A DNA stretch of 17,079 nucleotides. Source: an uncultured Clostridia bacterium. Its GTDB lineage: Bacteria; Bacillota; Clostridia; Christensenellales; Borkfalkiaceae. The stretch lies in assembly GCA_947177825.1 (NCBI GenBank), contig CAMWWA010000008.1, positions 1 to 17,079 of the forward strand, given 5' to 3'. Below the pieces are notes generated by a model, which was given only the letters and a program-made list of their open reading frames with translations, did not search any database and was not told the origin of the DNA. The position numbers were made by a program, and so were the translations under genes. Positions 7,401 to 15,147 of this stretch are shown one piece after another; the stretch's first letter is position 1, and each line of letters opens with the position of its first letter.

Positions 7401-7946
7401 GCGCTGGCGCACCTCGTCGTACGCCTCGTAAAGCATCTCCTTAAGCGCCTTGTCGCTGCGCTTTTTCCTCAGCCTTTCAAGCAGCGTGTAAAGGTCGGAG
7501 TCGTTGTCCTGGTACAGCCCGTCGAACAGCTCGTCCATCGCACGCGCACGCAGCGCGTTTTCCTCCGCACCTGCGGACAGCACCTCGAACGACGCGTCCA
7601 CCTTCAACGCGTAAAAGTAAGTGCGGATAAGCCGTGCGCAGAACGAGTGAATGGTGCTTATGTCCGCCGTATTGATTTTGCCCAGCTGCGCGCGGATATT
7701 TTCACGCTTTTCACCGTCCGCGGCGTTCAGCCTTGCAATGAGTTCAACGCGCAGTTTTTCCTTCATTTGCGCGGCGGCTTTTTTGGTAAAAGTAACGGCA
7801 AGCACGTTGTCCAGGCTTGCGCCTTCCTCCAATATATCGGCAAGCCTTTTAATCATAACCGTGGTCTTGCCCGCGCCCGCAGATGCCGAAACCAGCACCT
7901 CGCCGCGCGCCTCTATCGCCTGTAACTGTTCGGGTGTTGCGCTCAT
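4500..7946 (-). CDS. addA: AddA subunit of the AddAB helicase-nuclease
   Basis: A 1148-residue UvrD-like (SF1A) helicase with a C-terminal RecB-type nuclease. With AddB it unwinds and trims double-strand breaks for RecA loading. Motifs in order: Q residues near the start (PEQLQAI), Walker A SASAGAGKTT (20-29, K27), Walker B FVFVDEYQDVNP, motif III CVGDLKQAIYGFRGS, motif IV DNFRS, motif V TMHASKGLEFPVV, motif VI FYVACTRAK. The nuclease has QGAIDLL (D1074), DYKYS (D1092, K1094) and the QLALY motif (Q1110), so both activities look intact. I start at the ATG at 7946 because it overlaps the addB stop (ATGA) and has GGAGG 9 nt upstream. The open frame runs 44 codons further upstream, but that stretch is basic and unrelated to the family. 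Length is slightly below Bacillus AddA. Confidence 0.95.
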   Translation of the reverse strand: MSATPEQLQAIEARGEVLVSASAGAGKTTVMIKRLADILEEGASLDNVLAVTFTKKAAAQMKEKLRVELIARLNAADGEKRENIRAQLGKINTADISTIHSFCARLIRTYFYALKVDASFEVLSAGAEENALRARAMDELFDGLYQDNDSDLYTLLERLRKKRSDKALKEMLYEAYDEVRQRPDYAKLLDEVIAFTYTEEGFEKACAEYGKVIAEKYGVLAGAIEKFAQDFHPAVNAEGYLKVLDEMRSTLIALAESGQIFSPPARLSNSVKPRVKSEVAEDDAAFSSFCDKIKKRYKAVNKDTEDEGTERRRFFESGAVAQAFVSVLKRFAAAYDGVKREESKLDYGDLEHYALALLNGEECDGDVRAAIREKYQFVFVDEYQDVNPIQDEIISAVAGNDIFCVGDLKQAIYGFRGSRSRFFAEKCGVVGSRGKYVILPDNFRSAKGVISFVNDLFSEVMKPPVCEFDYADGHAMRGGARYKEGCGGVAEICLFEGGETPKEEARGIYSVSEQKLAAKSLAAEGLAVLQLVEEALKSEYFDPDEGRMKKVETGDICVLTRKRANRSAQGIVRALTAKYPVAGAAEVNICDRPEIIRMLDVLNYLDNGAQDVELASALLSPLGAMTEGELAKIRIFGDANKDKIIRDERENKTPLFRECAAAYAENCKDGTAEKLHAFYGRVDRLRTLSGSIGAARLIDEIICVGNFSAAYDTEGKLAALRRLQSEAYSPSGELYLGAFLAKVRAGGNKILAPAALASDCIKVMTMHASKGLEFPVVIVADIAASYAGDDRCEMPFDDDFGFAPRYFNAEDRSQSNTLLRRLYKMRAEREELSNEINLFYVACTRAKYALHILTERAEDFDCVKAGYADNYADLFDIKAFNPRILSVEEQTGQSEEGVRRVLDESRADQNTLDELREISSYKYPYERGVDLPVKGSASGLLRALSEEANSEILFDDGMEEGADTNAEAGIAYHRFLELCDFSVRSEEGVMAQLKRFESAGLMTAEHVALVGVEQLVRILSMSAFDGVENKNLYREREFVCRLPSAGYVSLKNGGNGFAVGEDDGNGVIVQGAIDLLAVNRKGGRAVSADIIDYKYSAHSESYIKKKYAPQLALYRSVVCAIYGLKESDVSTTIINIRALKQIDMADGD

Positions 7947-10900
7947 AATCCGCTTCCTCCCTTCCTGTTTTCGCGCGCTATCCCGGCAATAGTCTTGCAG
8001 TCCGCGCTTACCTCCTCGCGGCCGCCCTTTGCCTCCGCGTCGTAGCCGCAGCAGCCGGCATACTTGCACGAACCGCACGCGCCGCTGACGGGCGAAGGCG
8101 CAAGCTCGCCGCTTACAAGCTCCGCCGCGCCCTTTTGCGCCACCTGCTTGGAGTAGTCCAGAAAGTCTGCAAAGTCCTCCCTGGTCATGGCCTTGTCCAG
8201 CTTTCTTCCGTTGAGGTACGCGCCCACGTACCGGCTGCGTTCCTTTTCCTGTAAGGTGGTATCGGAGCTTCTTACGACCTCCTCGCTGCCGTCCATAAAG
8301 CCCTTAAGCGTAAACGAACCGCCGCCTGCGGAATAGTCGAGATTTGCGGGGAAATAGTACGCACCCGCCGCGCGCCGCCCCTCCGCCGCCGCGGAAAGAT
8401 ACAGGGGCAGCTGCAATTTCAGCCCCATATAGTAGGACGAAGGACTGTCGTCAATCGTGCCCGTCTTGTAGTCTATAATTCTGACCAGCTCGCCCGTCGA
8501 ATCCACCCTGTCGATTCTGCCGCCGACGGTGACAGCACCGCCCAGCCCGACTTTGCAGCGCGCCTCCACGCCCTCGACTTTGAAGTCGGAATTTTTAAGC
8601 TGTTCAAACATTCCGACGGAAAGTATCTTTGCTTCCTCTACAAGCTTGCGCGCCGAGTATGACGAAGCGCCGTCGTCCTCCTGCACGAGATACGCCGCCT
8701 TATCCAGAAGATTAAGCGCCGTTTGCTCCGCAACGCGTTCGCACTCCGCGCCGTCGGATATATCGTTGAGCTTGCGCGCAACCTCCTCCAGAACGGCGTG
8801 AATAAAGTTGCCAGAATCGAGGGGACGGAAAGTGCCCTCGCGCCGTTCGTTGAGTTTAAGCCCCTGCCGCATAAACGCCTTATAGGGGCAGGAGAAATAG
8901 GTTTCCAAAGCGGTGGGCGAAACGCTTTCGCCGTAGAGCGCACGCCAGTCAACGCCGCCTTCCTCGCTCTTTTCACCGAACAGAGCCGCCGCGTTTTTGC
9001 CGCCTTCATCCTCTTTCAGCCGCTTATATACCGCCGCCATTCGGCTTGCGCCGTAATCCTTGTCGCCGCTTAAAAAGAAAGTCAGATGCCTTAAAGCAGG
9101 CGTAGTCCGCGCGCAGGTATAGGCAAAGTTTTCGTCCGTAACCGCAAGATATTTTACGGGCACGGGCGCGACGGGATTGCCGTCGACGTTGAACAGCTTT
9201 TTTATGTACGAAATAATCTCGCTAACGCCGCACTCCTCGCCGCCGCTGCGCAACGGGTACAAAAGGTACAGCTTTTCGGAAAACGCGCAGAAGTTGAGCG
9301 CGGTCATTTCCCTCACGCGCCTGTTGACCTGCGATATCTTGGGGGAAACTGCGATTTTGAGTTTTTCCAGCGAGGTAAGCTCGCCGTCGGTCAGTATTGC
9401 GGTATCCTGCGATGCGGCGGGCACCGCGTCGGTCAGTCCGCCTATGAACACCACCTTGCTGCCCGCGTTTGCGCACGCCGACAAGTCGCTTATAAACACC
9501 GCGTCCTGCTTGGGAGGGATAAGCGAAATTTCGGCGGCGGCAAAACCGCTCTTTAAAATTTTTTCAAACTCGCGCACCGTCGTCCTTTCGCCCGCGGTCA
9601 GTTTTTCCGCCTCGTCAATAACTTTCAAAACCTCGCTATAAGCCCTCTTGGACATTGCCGCAACCGAGGCGTATCCGCACGCTTCCGCTTCGGCAGCCAT
9701 CTCCTTAAGACGCGCCTCCGCGTTGAAATTCTTTAAAAGACTGCGCACCGCTCCGCACGCCGCCGAACTGTCCGCCTCCCTCGAAGGCAGGCACTTCAAC
9801 CCGTTCAAAAACGCCGAACGCACTCTTTCCACCGCAGCGCAGTCCAGCCCCGGCTCCTTGCATATGTTTTCGTTTACCGGCTTTTTCACGCCGCCGCGGT
9901 AGCTTGCCGCGCGCAGCATATAGTTGACGAAAATATCCCTGTCAGTACGCAGGTCGCCGTCCTTGCAGTCAAGCGTAAACAAAGGGGACGAAACAACCGC
10001 AAGCACGCTTTCGGGGCGGCACCCGTCAACCGCGCAGGATAGATAATCGAGAATAAAAGAACACACCGAGTGCGACGAAAGCGGATAGCGCCTGTCCACG
10101 TACATGGGCACGCCGTACTCGCCGAACGCCCTTTCCAATGCGGGCTGCACCCCGTTTATATCGGGCAGCATAACCGAAATGTCGCGGTAACGCACACCGT
10201 CCTCTTTCACGCATTTTAAAATCTGCGAAGCGATAAAATTGCACTCCTCGTCCGCGTCGGTTGCCTCCGCCACGCACAATTGACCGCGTGATATGCCCAA
10301 ACTAAGCGTTTTATGAAAGCTTTCGGGCTCGAAAGCGTACTTTCTTATATGCTCCGCCGCAGGCACCGCGCCCGACGGCAGTTTCTCCGCAAAGCCGCCT
10401 ATATCCTTTCCGCAAACGCCCTCTTCACGGGCGATATTGACAAACGTCGTCCACGCCTCGTTGACGTATTTCTTTTCGCTGCCGCCGACAAAAATTCCGT
10501 AAACGCCGTCCGCCGTCTGCATGCACGCGCGCACGCAGTCCGCCACCGACGACGTGAAAGCCTGAAAGCCGAGGAATACGACGTCTGCCCCCTTAATCTT
10601 CTGCGAGGCGCGTATGACGTCGGGCAGGCGCCTCAAATAGGCGTTTCTGTCCACGGCGCCGCGCTCCTTTAAATAGTCGGAATACTCCCTGTATAAAAGC
10701 TCCAAATCGTGCAGCTTGCGCTTTAAAAGCTTGTTGCCCGCCTCTATGCCGCCAATATCTTCCGCGGAAATTTTGGAAGAATACAGAAGCGCTATGGTGT
10801 CGTAAACCTCCTGCGCGGCGTTGGTTGCAGAAAGGCGTTTGAAAAGCTGCAGGTTTTCGCGGTTGCTCTCTATGAGTTTGCGGATAGCCATTGCCGAGCC

Positions 10901-11152
10901 CTGCGAGGTTAGCACGTTGTCGCAAGCCCCCGTCTGCGAAGATAAAAAGCGCGACAGGGTATAGACGGACACGGCAAACGTGCCGCCCACCGCCTCGCAC
11001 ACGGCGCGCTCCGCAACCAGCGACAATCTGTCCTCGCAGAACACCACCAGGCGCTTGCCCTCGCATCCCTCTCTTTCGGAGTGCGCGGCAACGATTTTCT
11101 TAAATTTTTCAAGTCCCGCCCGGAGTGTCGGCGCAACGTAAGTCCTGCTCAT
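7943..11152 (-). CDS. addB: AddB subunit of the AddAB helicase-nuclease
   Basis: A 1069-residue partner of AddA: inactivated-helicase fold plus a RecB-type nuclease with an iron-sulfur staple. The nuclease shows GGRIDRVD, IIDYKTG and LQLPLYLSA. The cluster cysteines are one in YFSCPYKAF and C1026-x2-C1029-x5-C1035, the same spacing as in Bacillus AddB. ATDADEEC and IGGLTDAVP match helicase-like regions of the family. The N-terminus is unusual: family members commonly open with a Walker A such as GRxGSGKT, but this one begins MSRTYVAPTLRAGLEKFKKI with no GKT/S, and an in-frame stop seven codons upstream excludes a missed extension. The ATG at 11152 has AGAGG 6 nt upstream; a TTG two codons earlier is less likely. 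It heads the addB-addA operon. Confidence 0.93.
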   Translation of the reverse strand: MSRTYVAPTLRAGLEKFKKIVAAHSEREGCEGKRLVVFCEDRLSLVAERAVCEAVGGTFAVSVYTLSRFLSSQTGACDNVLTSQGSAMAIRKLIESNRENLQLFKRLSATNAAQEVYDTIALLYSSKISAEDIGGIEAGNKLLKRKLHDLELLYREYSDYLKERGAVDRNAYLRRLPDVIRASQKIKGADVVFLGFQAFTSSVADCVRACMQTADGVYGIFVGGSEKKYVNEAWTTFVNIAREEGVCGKDIGGFAEKLPSGAVPAAEHIRKYAFEPESFHKTLSLGISRGQLCVAEATDADEECNFIASQILKCVKEDGVRYRDISVMLPDINGVQPALERAFGEYGVPMYVDRRYPLSSHSVCSFILDYLSCAVDGCRPESVLAVVSSPLFTLDCKDGDLRTDRDIFVNYMLRAASYRGGVKKPVNENICKEPGLDCAAVERVRSAFLNGLKCLPSREADSSAACGAVRSLLKNFNAEARLKEMAAEAEACGYASVAAMSKRAYSEVLKVIDEAEKLTAGERTTVREFEKILKSGFAAAEISLIPPKQDAVFISDLSACANAGSKVVFIGGLTDAVPAASQDTAILTDGELTSLEKLKIAVSPKISQVNRRVREMTALNFCAFSEKLYLLYPLRSGGEECGVSEIISYIKKLFNVDGNPVAPVPVKYLAVTDENFAYTCARTTPALRHLTFFLSGDKDYGASRMAAVYKRLKEDEGGKNAAALFGEKSEEGGVDWRALYGESVSPTALETYFSCPYKAFMRQGLKLNERREGTFRPLDSGNFIHAVLEEVARKLNDISDGAECERVAEQTALNLLDKAAYLVQEDDGASSYSARKLVEEAKILSVGMFEQLKNSDFKVEGVEARCKVGLGGAVTVGGRIDRVDSTGELVRIIDYKTGTIDDSPSSYYMGLKLQLPLYLSAAAEGRRAAGAYYFPANLDYSAGGGSFTLKGFMDGSEEVVRSSDTTLQEKERSRYVGAYLNGRKLDKAMTREDFADFLDYSKQVAQKGAAELVSGELAPSPVSGACGSCKYAGCCGYDAEAKGGREEVSADCKTIAGIARENRKGGSGL

Positions 11153-11172
11153 AAGCAACCTCTTTCCCCTCC

Positions 11173-11201
11173 ATTATAACACGCCCGCGCCTAATTTTTA
11201 A
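11173..11201 (-). promoter_or_regulatory. Promoter of the addB-addA operon
   Basis: Minus strand: TTAAAA (11201-11196), 17-bp spacer, then TATAAT (11178-11173) preceded by TGT, an extended -10. Transcription would start near 11166, leaving a short leader that still contains the AGAGG ribosome site. It is back-to-back with the promoter at 11222-11250. Confidence 0.7.
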
Positions 11202-11221
11202 TTATTTAGAGTGCAAAAGTT

Positions 11222-11250
11222 TTTACATTCACGAAAATATATGCTATAAT
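11222..11250 (+). promoter_or_regulatory. Promoter of the 379-aa lipoprotein gene, with likely leaderless start
   Basis: Plus strand: TTTACA (11222-11227), 17-bp spacer, TATAAT (11245-11250) preceded by TGC (extended -10). Transcription is expected at about 11257, one base before the ATG at 11258, and there is no room for a Shine-Dalgarno site. Confidence 0.8.
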
Positions 11251-11257
11251 TTTGCGT

Positions 11258-12397
11258 ATGAAAGCTTTTAGTAAATGTTTTGCGGTTGTTTTGACTGCCG
11301 CAAGCCTTATTACGCTGGGCGGCTGCGCAAAGTCCACCCCCGACAACAAAGTGGCGACCACCGCGAACTGGAACGCGCGCACCTCCGCCATGGTCGAGAA
11401 AAATTACCTCGATTACTGGCAGAGCCACAAGGAAGTTGCGGAATACGGCATTACTTTTAAAGATACCAGCGCTACGGGCTATTCGGTAAGCTACGATACG
11501 GAAAACGCCGTATATACCACCGAATTCTATATGGAAAAGTCGTACGACTGGCAGAGCGCGGCTCTTCCCGAGGAGTACCGTACGGAGGAAGCGAAAAGCG
11601 AGCCCGTGTACGTTTACACCACCTCGCTTGCGATAAGCGGCGCTTACAAGATTACCGCCACGGGCGACGAGAAAAAGTTTGACGACGTTTTGCAGTCGGT
11701 ATGCAAATTCCGTCTTGCGGGCGACAACCTTCAACCCGTATATTCGAAGCAGATTATAAAGAACACCGCTCCCGACTCCATCGGCACCCAGATTATAGAC
11801 GTTGCCTACGTGCAGACCGATTCGGTTTTCGAAACCTTTTACAACGTGGACTGCACCGAAGCTTTGGTCAAACAGACCGACAACCTTGCCGAGGTAAAGG
11901 AACAGGAAGCGAAGAAGATTAAGCTTAAAGACAAGTCGGGACTTTCGATATTCGACAACAGCCAGCTGAGAGCTGCCGTACGCGCGTTCACGATGACGGG
12001 CGGCGCTTCCAGAAAGTTTAAAGTAGTCGCTCCCCAGAACGGCGCAGTGCAGGTCAGCACGGTAACCATAACCGCACCCGTGGAGCTTGACCGCAACGAC
12101 GAAGCGCAGAAGGCAATTATAACCGCCCTCGACAACTGCGCGCCCGACGATTACATTTTCTTTGACGGCACCCCTTCGAGCGGCGACGAAACGGCAAGGA
12201 CTTACCGCTTTAACGCGGTTGTGATGTCGATAAACGCGGACCTGAAAGGCTCCAACCCCACCTGCTGGTATTCCACCGTGGAAAACAACGACGTCAACGG
12301 TACGCGCTCGGTACTGCTGCGCATGACCAATCCCCTTCCGTTCGGCTTGGGCACTCTGACCTATTCGCTTAAAGCTTTGAACGTAAAGGATATCTGA
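11258..12397 (+). CDS. Unrecognised lipoprotein
   Basis: A 379-residue protein with a lipoprotein signal peptide (MKAFSKCFAVVLTAAS...) and lipobox LGGC, lipidated at C23. The rest is polar and rich in Thr, Asp, Ala and aromatic residues, with alternating patterns (YSVSYDTENAVYTTEFYM; YVYTTSLAISGAYKITATG) that suggest beta-sheet. It resembles no family I can name; there is no transporter-binding, protease or glycosidase signature. It is expected on the outer face of the membrane. The ATG at 11258 is preferred over a TTG two codons upstream; neither has a ribosome site, and the promoter -10 box ends 7 nt before the ATG. It is divergent from addB and followed by a strong two-way terminator, so it is a single-gene transcript. 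The long open frame on the opposite strand lacks protein-like features. Confidence 0.82.
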   Translation: MKAFSKCFAVVLTAASLITLGGCAKSTPDNKVATTANWNARTSAMVEKNYLDYWQSHKEVAEYGITFKDTSATGYSVSYDTENAVYTTEFYMEKSYDWQSAALPEEYRTEEAKSEPVYVYTTSLAISGAYKITATGDEKKFDDVLQSVCKFRLAGDNLQPVYSKQIIKNTAPDSIGTQIIDVAYVQTDSVFETFYNVDCTEALVKQTDNLAEVKEQEAKKIKLKDKSGLSIFDNSQLRAAVRAFTMTGGASRKFKVVAPQNGAVQVSTVTITAPVELDRNDEAQKAIITALDNCAPDDYIFFDGTPSSGDETARTYRFNAVVMSINADLKGSNPTCWYSTVENNDVNGTRSVLLRMTNPLPFGLGTLTYSLKALNVKDI

Positions 12398-12418
12398 ATT
12401 TAAAAAAGCAAATAGAAA

Positions 12419-12449
12419 GCGCCGCGCAAAGGCAACCTTTGCGCGGCGC
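12419..12449. terminator. Bidirectional terminator between the lipoprotein and sugar kinase genes
   Basis: A perfect 14-bp inverted repeat (12419-12432 with 12436-12449, arm GCGCCGCGCAAAGG, loop CAA). To the right on the plus strand it is followed by AATTTATTTT; on the minus strand by TTTCTATTTGCTTTTTT. It fits termination of both convergent genes. Confidence 0.92.
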
Positions 12450-12462
12450 AATTTATTTTATA

Positions 12463-13491
12463 TTATCTTCTTATTTCGTAGTTCTGGTTCATCAGCTTGA
12501 TGATGCTCTCCTCGTCGTCGGTGATATTGAAATCGCCGTGCATGGTGTGCTTGATAACCGACGAAGCAACCGCAAAGTTAACTATATCCTCCGCGGGCAT
12601 TTCGCGCATCAACGCGTAAATCATACCGCTCGCAAACGCGTCGCCGCCGCCAACTCGGTCGAGAATACTGAAACGGAAAATCTTGCTTTCGTAAGTTTCG
12701 CCGTCGTACCACATAAACGCCTTCAGGCTGTTCTCACTGCCCGAATGTACGTAGCGCACGTGCCTGCCAATCGCCTTGAAATTGTACTTTGCGTGCAGCG
12801 CGCGGAAAATTCTGTCCTGCTCCTTGTAGGAAGGATTCATCGTCAATCCGTCCTTCATATCCTTGCCGTCGGGACCGGGCAGATTTATGGGCTCGATGCC
12901 GAAAAGCACATCCACGTAGGGCAGATACTCGGTTATGCAGTCCCTCGCCTCCTGCCACTCCCAAAGCGCCGAACGGTAATTACAGTCGAACGAAACGGTA
13001 ATATTCAGCTCCTTAGCCGCCTTAAGCGCAAGCAGAATAAGCTCGCGGCAGCTCTTGGAAAGCGCGGGCGTAATGCCGCTTAAATGCAGCCAGGTAAAGC
13101 CTTTAAGCTTCTGCTTGAAATCTATGGTCTTGAAATCGTACTTTGCAAACGCGGAGTCCTTCCTGTCGTAAGTGACCTTGCTTGCGCGCACGCCGAAGCC
13201 CTCTTCAAGGAAATATATGCCCATTCTGCCTTCGCCGTAAATGCAGGGCGAACAGTGAACGTCGTTGCTCCTTAAATATCTTATTGCCGCCTTGCCTATC
13301 GACGAATCGGGCACCACGGTGAAGTAGGAGCTGTCCACACCCAGGTTGGCAAGCGCCGCCGCAACGTTGGCTTCCGCGCCGCCGTAGGTAACCTTGAACT
13401 CATCCGTCGTCCTTATCTTCTCGTTATTGGGGGGCGAAAGCCTTAACAAAAGCTCGCCCATGGTTATAAATCTTTGGTTGGTAACGTCCAT
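12463..13491 (-). CDS. PfkB-family sugar kinase, 2-dehydro-3-deoxygluconokinase type
   Basis: A 342-residue ribokinase-fold enzyme. N-terminal GELLLRLSPP and YGGAEANVAAALANLG (36-51), then GRMGIYFLEEG and the KVTYDRKDSAF block (105-115), are characteristic of KdgK, which phosphorylates 2-keto-3-deoxygluconate to KDPG with ATP. The C-terminal ATP and catalytic motif is DRVGGGDAF (278-286, catalytic base D284); the GGGD variant of the usual GAGD is common in this subgroup. NYRSALW (171-177) also fits. No KDPG aldolase or uronate gene is nearby, so the substrate rests on similarity alone; a fructokinase-like or other acid-sugar substrate is possible. The ATG has GGGGAG about 7 nt upstream and its own promoter. 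Terminators on both sides make it a single-gene unit. Confidence 0.85.
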   Translation of the reverse strand: MDVTNQRFITMGELLLRLSPPNNEKIRTTDEFKVTYGGAEANVAAALANLGVDSSYFTVVPDSSIGKAAIRYLRSNDVHCSPCIYGEGRMGIYFLEEGFGVRASKVTYDRKDSAFAKYDFKTIDFKQKLKGFTWLHLSGITPALSKSCRELILLALKAAKELNITVSFDCNYRSALWEWQEARDCITEYLPYVDVLFGIEPINLPGPDGKDMKDGLTMNPSYKEQDRIFRALHAKYNFKAIGRHVRYVHSGSENSLKAFMWYDGETYESKIFRFSILDRVGGGDAFASGMIYALMREMPAEDIVNFAVASSVIKHTMHGDFNITDDEESIIKLMNQNYEIRR

Positions 13492-13520
13492 AGAACACTC
13501 CCCTGTCGTTAATTAAGTAC

Positions 13521-13549
13521 ATTATATCACCGTTTTGCGCGTTTGTACA
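13521..13549 (-). promoter_or_regulatory. Promoter of the KdgK-like kinase gene
   Basis: Minus strand: TGTACA (13549-13544), 17-bp spacer, perfect TATAAT (13526-13521). Transcription would start near 13514, giving a leader of about 23 nt that contains the GGGGAG ribosome site. It follows the thrC terminator directly. Confidence 0.72.
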
Positions 13550-13574
13550 TACCTAATTTTAAATTATTTTGTTT

Positions 13575-13610
13575 AAAAAATTACCGCCGCGCATTTGCCT
13601 GCGCGGCGGT
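13575..13610 (-). terminator. Rho-independent terminator of thrC
   Basis: Minus strand: an 11-bp perfect stem (13610-13600 with 13593-13583, arm ACCGCCGCGCA) with a six-base loop, followed by AATTTTTT. It lies 14 bases past the thrC stop and separates thrC from the kinase promoter. Confidence 0.93.
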
Positions 13611-13624
13611 TTGATTTTTACTGT

Positions 13625-15112
13625 TTATTTCTGTTCAACGAATTTCAGCACTTCCTCGAACATCTTGTCCTTCGCAACCGTCGTCTTAAAGCGGATTGGC
13701 TTGTCGCGCAGGGTTGCAAGGCTCTTGGGAATTGCCATTGCGGTAGCCGCGTGCAGGCGCTTGATGCCCTTGAAGCTGTCGCGGACGTCGTTGCCCGTAA
13801 CCGCGTAAAGAACATCCTGGGGGAACTTGTAAGGGCTTGCGGTGGAAACGACAACCATTTTGGTCACGTCCTTTTTGTTCTTATAGAACCAGTCGTTTGC
13901 AACCTTCATTGCACAGCCCGTGTGCGTATCCATGGTATAGCCCGTGTCGCAGAACAGGTCGTACACCGTCTCCACAACCTCGTCCTCGTCGGCAAAACCG
14001 CCGTCGAAAATTTCGGCAATCTTTGCTCTCTCTTCCTCGGTTATCTCGTAAACGCCCTCGCTCTTGAGCTTAGCCATGCGCTCCGCAGTCACCTTATAAT
14101 CTCTGCCCGACACTTCGAAAAGCAGTCTTTCGAGGTTGGAGGAAACGAGAATATCCATAGAGGGCGACATAGTCTTGTAAAATTCCCTGTGCACGTCGTA
14201 CTTGCCCTTTGCAAGGAAATCGGTGAGCACGTTGTTCATATTGGAAGCGCAGTGCAGTCTGCGTACGGGCAGGCCCATGCGCTTTGCATAGTACGCGGCG
14301 AGTATGTTGCCGAAGTTGCCCGTGGGCACGCTGAAATCCACTTCTTCGCCCATCTCTATCTGGGAGGAAGAAACGAGGTCTAAGTAAGCCGAGAAATAGT
14401 AGGCAATCTGCGGCGCGAGCCTGCCGAAGTTTATGGAGTTTGCCGAGGACAGAAGCGTTCCCTTTTCCTTTAAAACGGCCGCGTCCTCTTCGCTGTTGAA
14501 TATGGTCTTGACCGCGGTCTGGCAGTCGTCGAAATTGCCTTTGACGGCAACCACGTTTACGTTTTTTCCCTCCTGCGTGCACATCTGCAGCTTCTGCATG
14601 GAGGACACGCCGTCGTCGGGATAGAACACCATAATCTTAACGCCGTCCGCGTCCTTAAAGCCTTCCAGCGCCGCCTTGCCCGTATCGCCCGAGGTCGCCA
14701 CCAGCACGAGTATCTGCTCCTTAACGCCGCATATATCGCACCCTTTCCTTAAAAGGTAGGGCAGAACGGTAAGCGCCATATCCTTGAACGCGCACGTCGG
14801 TCCGTGGAAGAGTTCCAGTATATACAGCTTGTCCTCTATCTTTACAAGCGGAGCGGGGTCGGGACCTTCGAACTTGGCATACGCCGCCTCGCAGGCTTCC
14901 AAAAGCTCCTTCTCGTCGTAATCGTCAAGGTATTTTATAAGCACCTTTGCCGCGCGTTCGGGATAGCTCATAGAAAGCATCTCCTCCATCTCCTTGCCGC
15001 TCACCTGTGGAAAGGTTTCGGGCACGAAAAGTCCGCCGTTTGCCGAAAGCCCTTTCACTATGGCTTCCGCACCCGTAACTTTTTCTCCGCCGCGCGTACT
15101 GATGAATTTCAT
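13625..15112 (-). CDS. thrC: Threonine synthase
   Basis: A 495-residue PLP enzyme converting O-phosphohomoserine to threonine. It starts MKFISTRG, as usual for the long (ThrC2-like) class. Key segments: GLSANGGLFVPE (21-32), the PLP lysine in HGPTCAFKDMAL (K110), ATSGDTGKAA (139-148), SSANSINFGR (222-231) and the phosphate-binding PTGNFGN (263-269). The C-terminal part continues to the normal end, so the protein is complete. AGGAG lies 6 nt before the ATG. The upstream promoter is unclear: AT-rich TATATC/TTATAT around 15143-15150 could be the -10 box, but it lies next to the terminator of the preceding gene and no good -35 is seen. No homoserine kinase or homoserine dehydrogenase gene is adjacent. 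No T-box or other leader control element is visible. Confidence 0.96.
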   Translation of the reverse strand: MKFISTRGGEKVTGAEAIVKGLSANGGLFVPETFPQVSGKEMEEMLSMSYPERAAKVLIKYLDDYDEKELLEACEAAYAKFEGPDPAPLVKIEDKLYILELFHGPTCAFKDMALTVLPYLLRKGCDICGVKEQILVLVATSGDTGKAALEGFKDADGVKIMVFYPDDGVSSMQKLQMCTQEGKNVNVVAVKGNFDDCQTAVKTIFNSEEDAAVLKEKGTLLSSANSINFGRLAPQIAYYFSAYLDLVSSSQIEMGEEVDFSVPTGNFGNILAAYYAKRMGLPVRRLHCASNMNNVLTDFLAKGKYDVHREFYKTMSPSMDILVSSNLERLLFEVSGRDYKVTAERMAKLKSEGVYEITEEERAKIAEIFDGGFADEDEVVETVYDLFCDTGYTMDTHTGCAMKVANDWFYKNKKDVTKMVVVSTASPYKFPQDVLYAVTGNDVRDSFKGIKRLHAATAMAIPKSLATLRDKPIRFKTTVAKDKMFEEVLKFVEQK

Positions 15113-15147
15113 AATAGACTCCTATGTTTGGTTTGTTAATTTGATAT

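Noticed and set aside
7947..8078. A 44-codon N-terminal extension of AddA.
   Set aside because: It lies inside the end of addB, is Arg/Gly-rich and matches nothing in the family. The ATG at 7946 has a ribosome site and a 4-bp overlap with the addB stop.
11198..12451. A 417-codon open frame on the minus strand opposite the 379-aa lipoprotein gene.
   Set aside because: The plus-strand gene has a promoter, signal peptide, lipobox and terminator. The opposite frame has no start signal, crosses the terminator hairpin and encodes a composition that looks like antisense translation.
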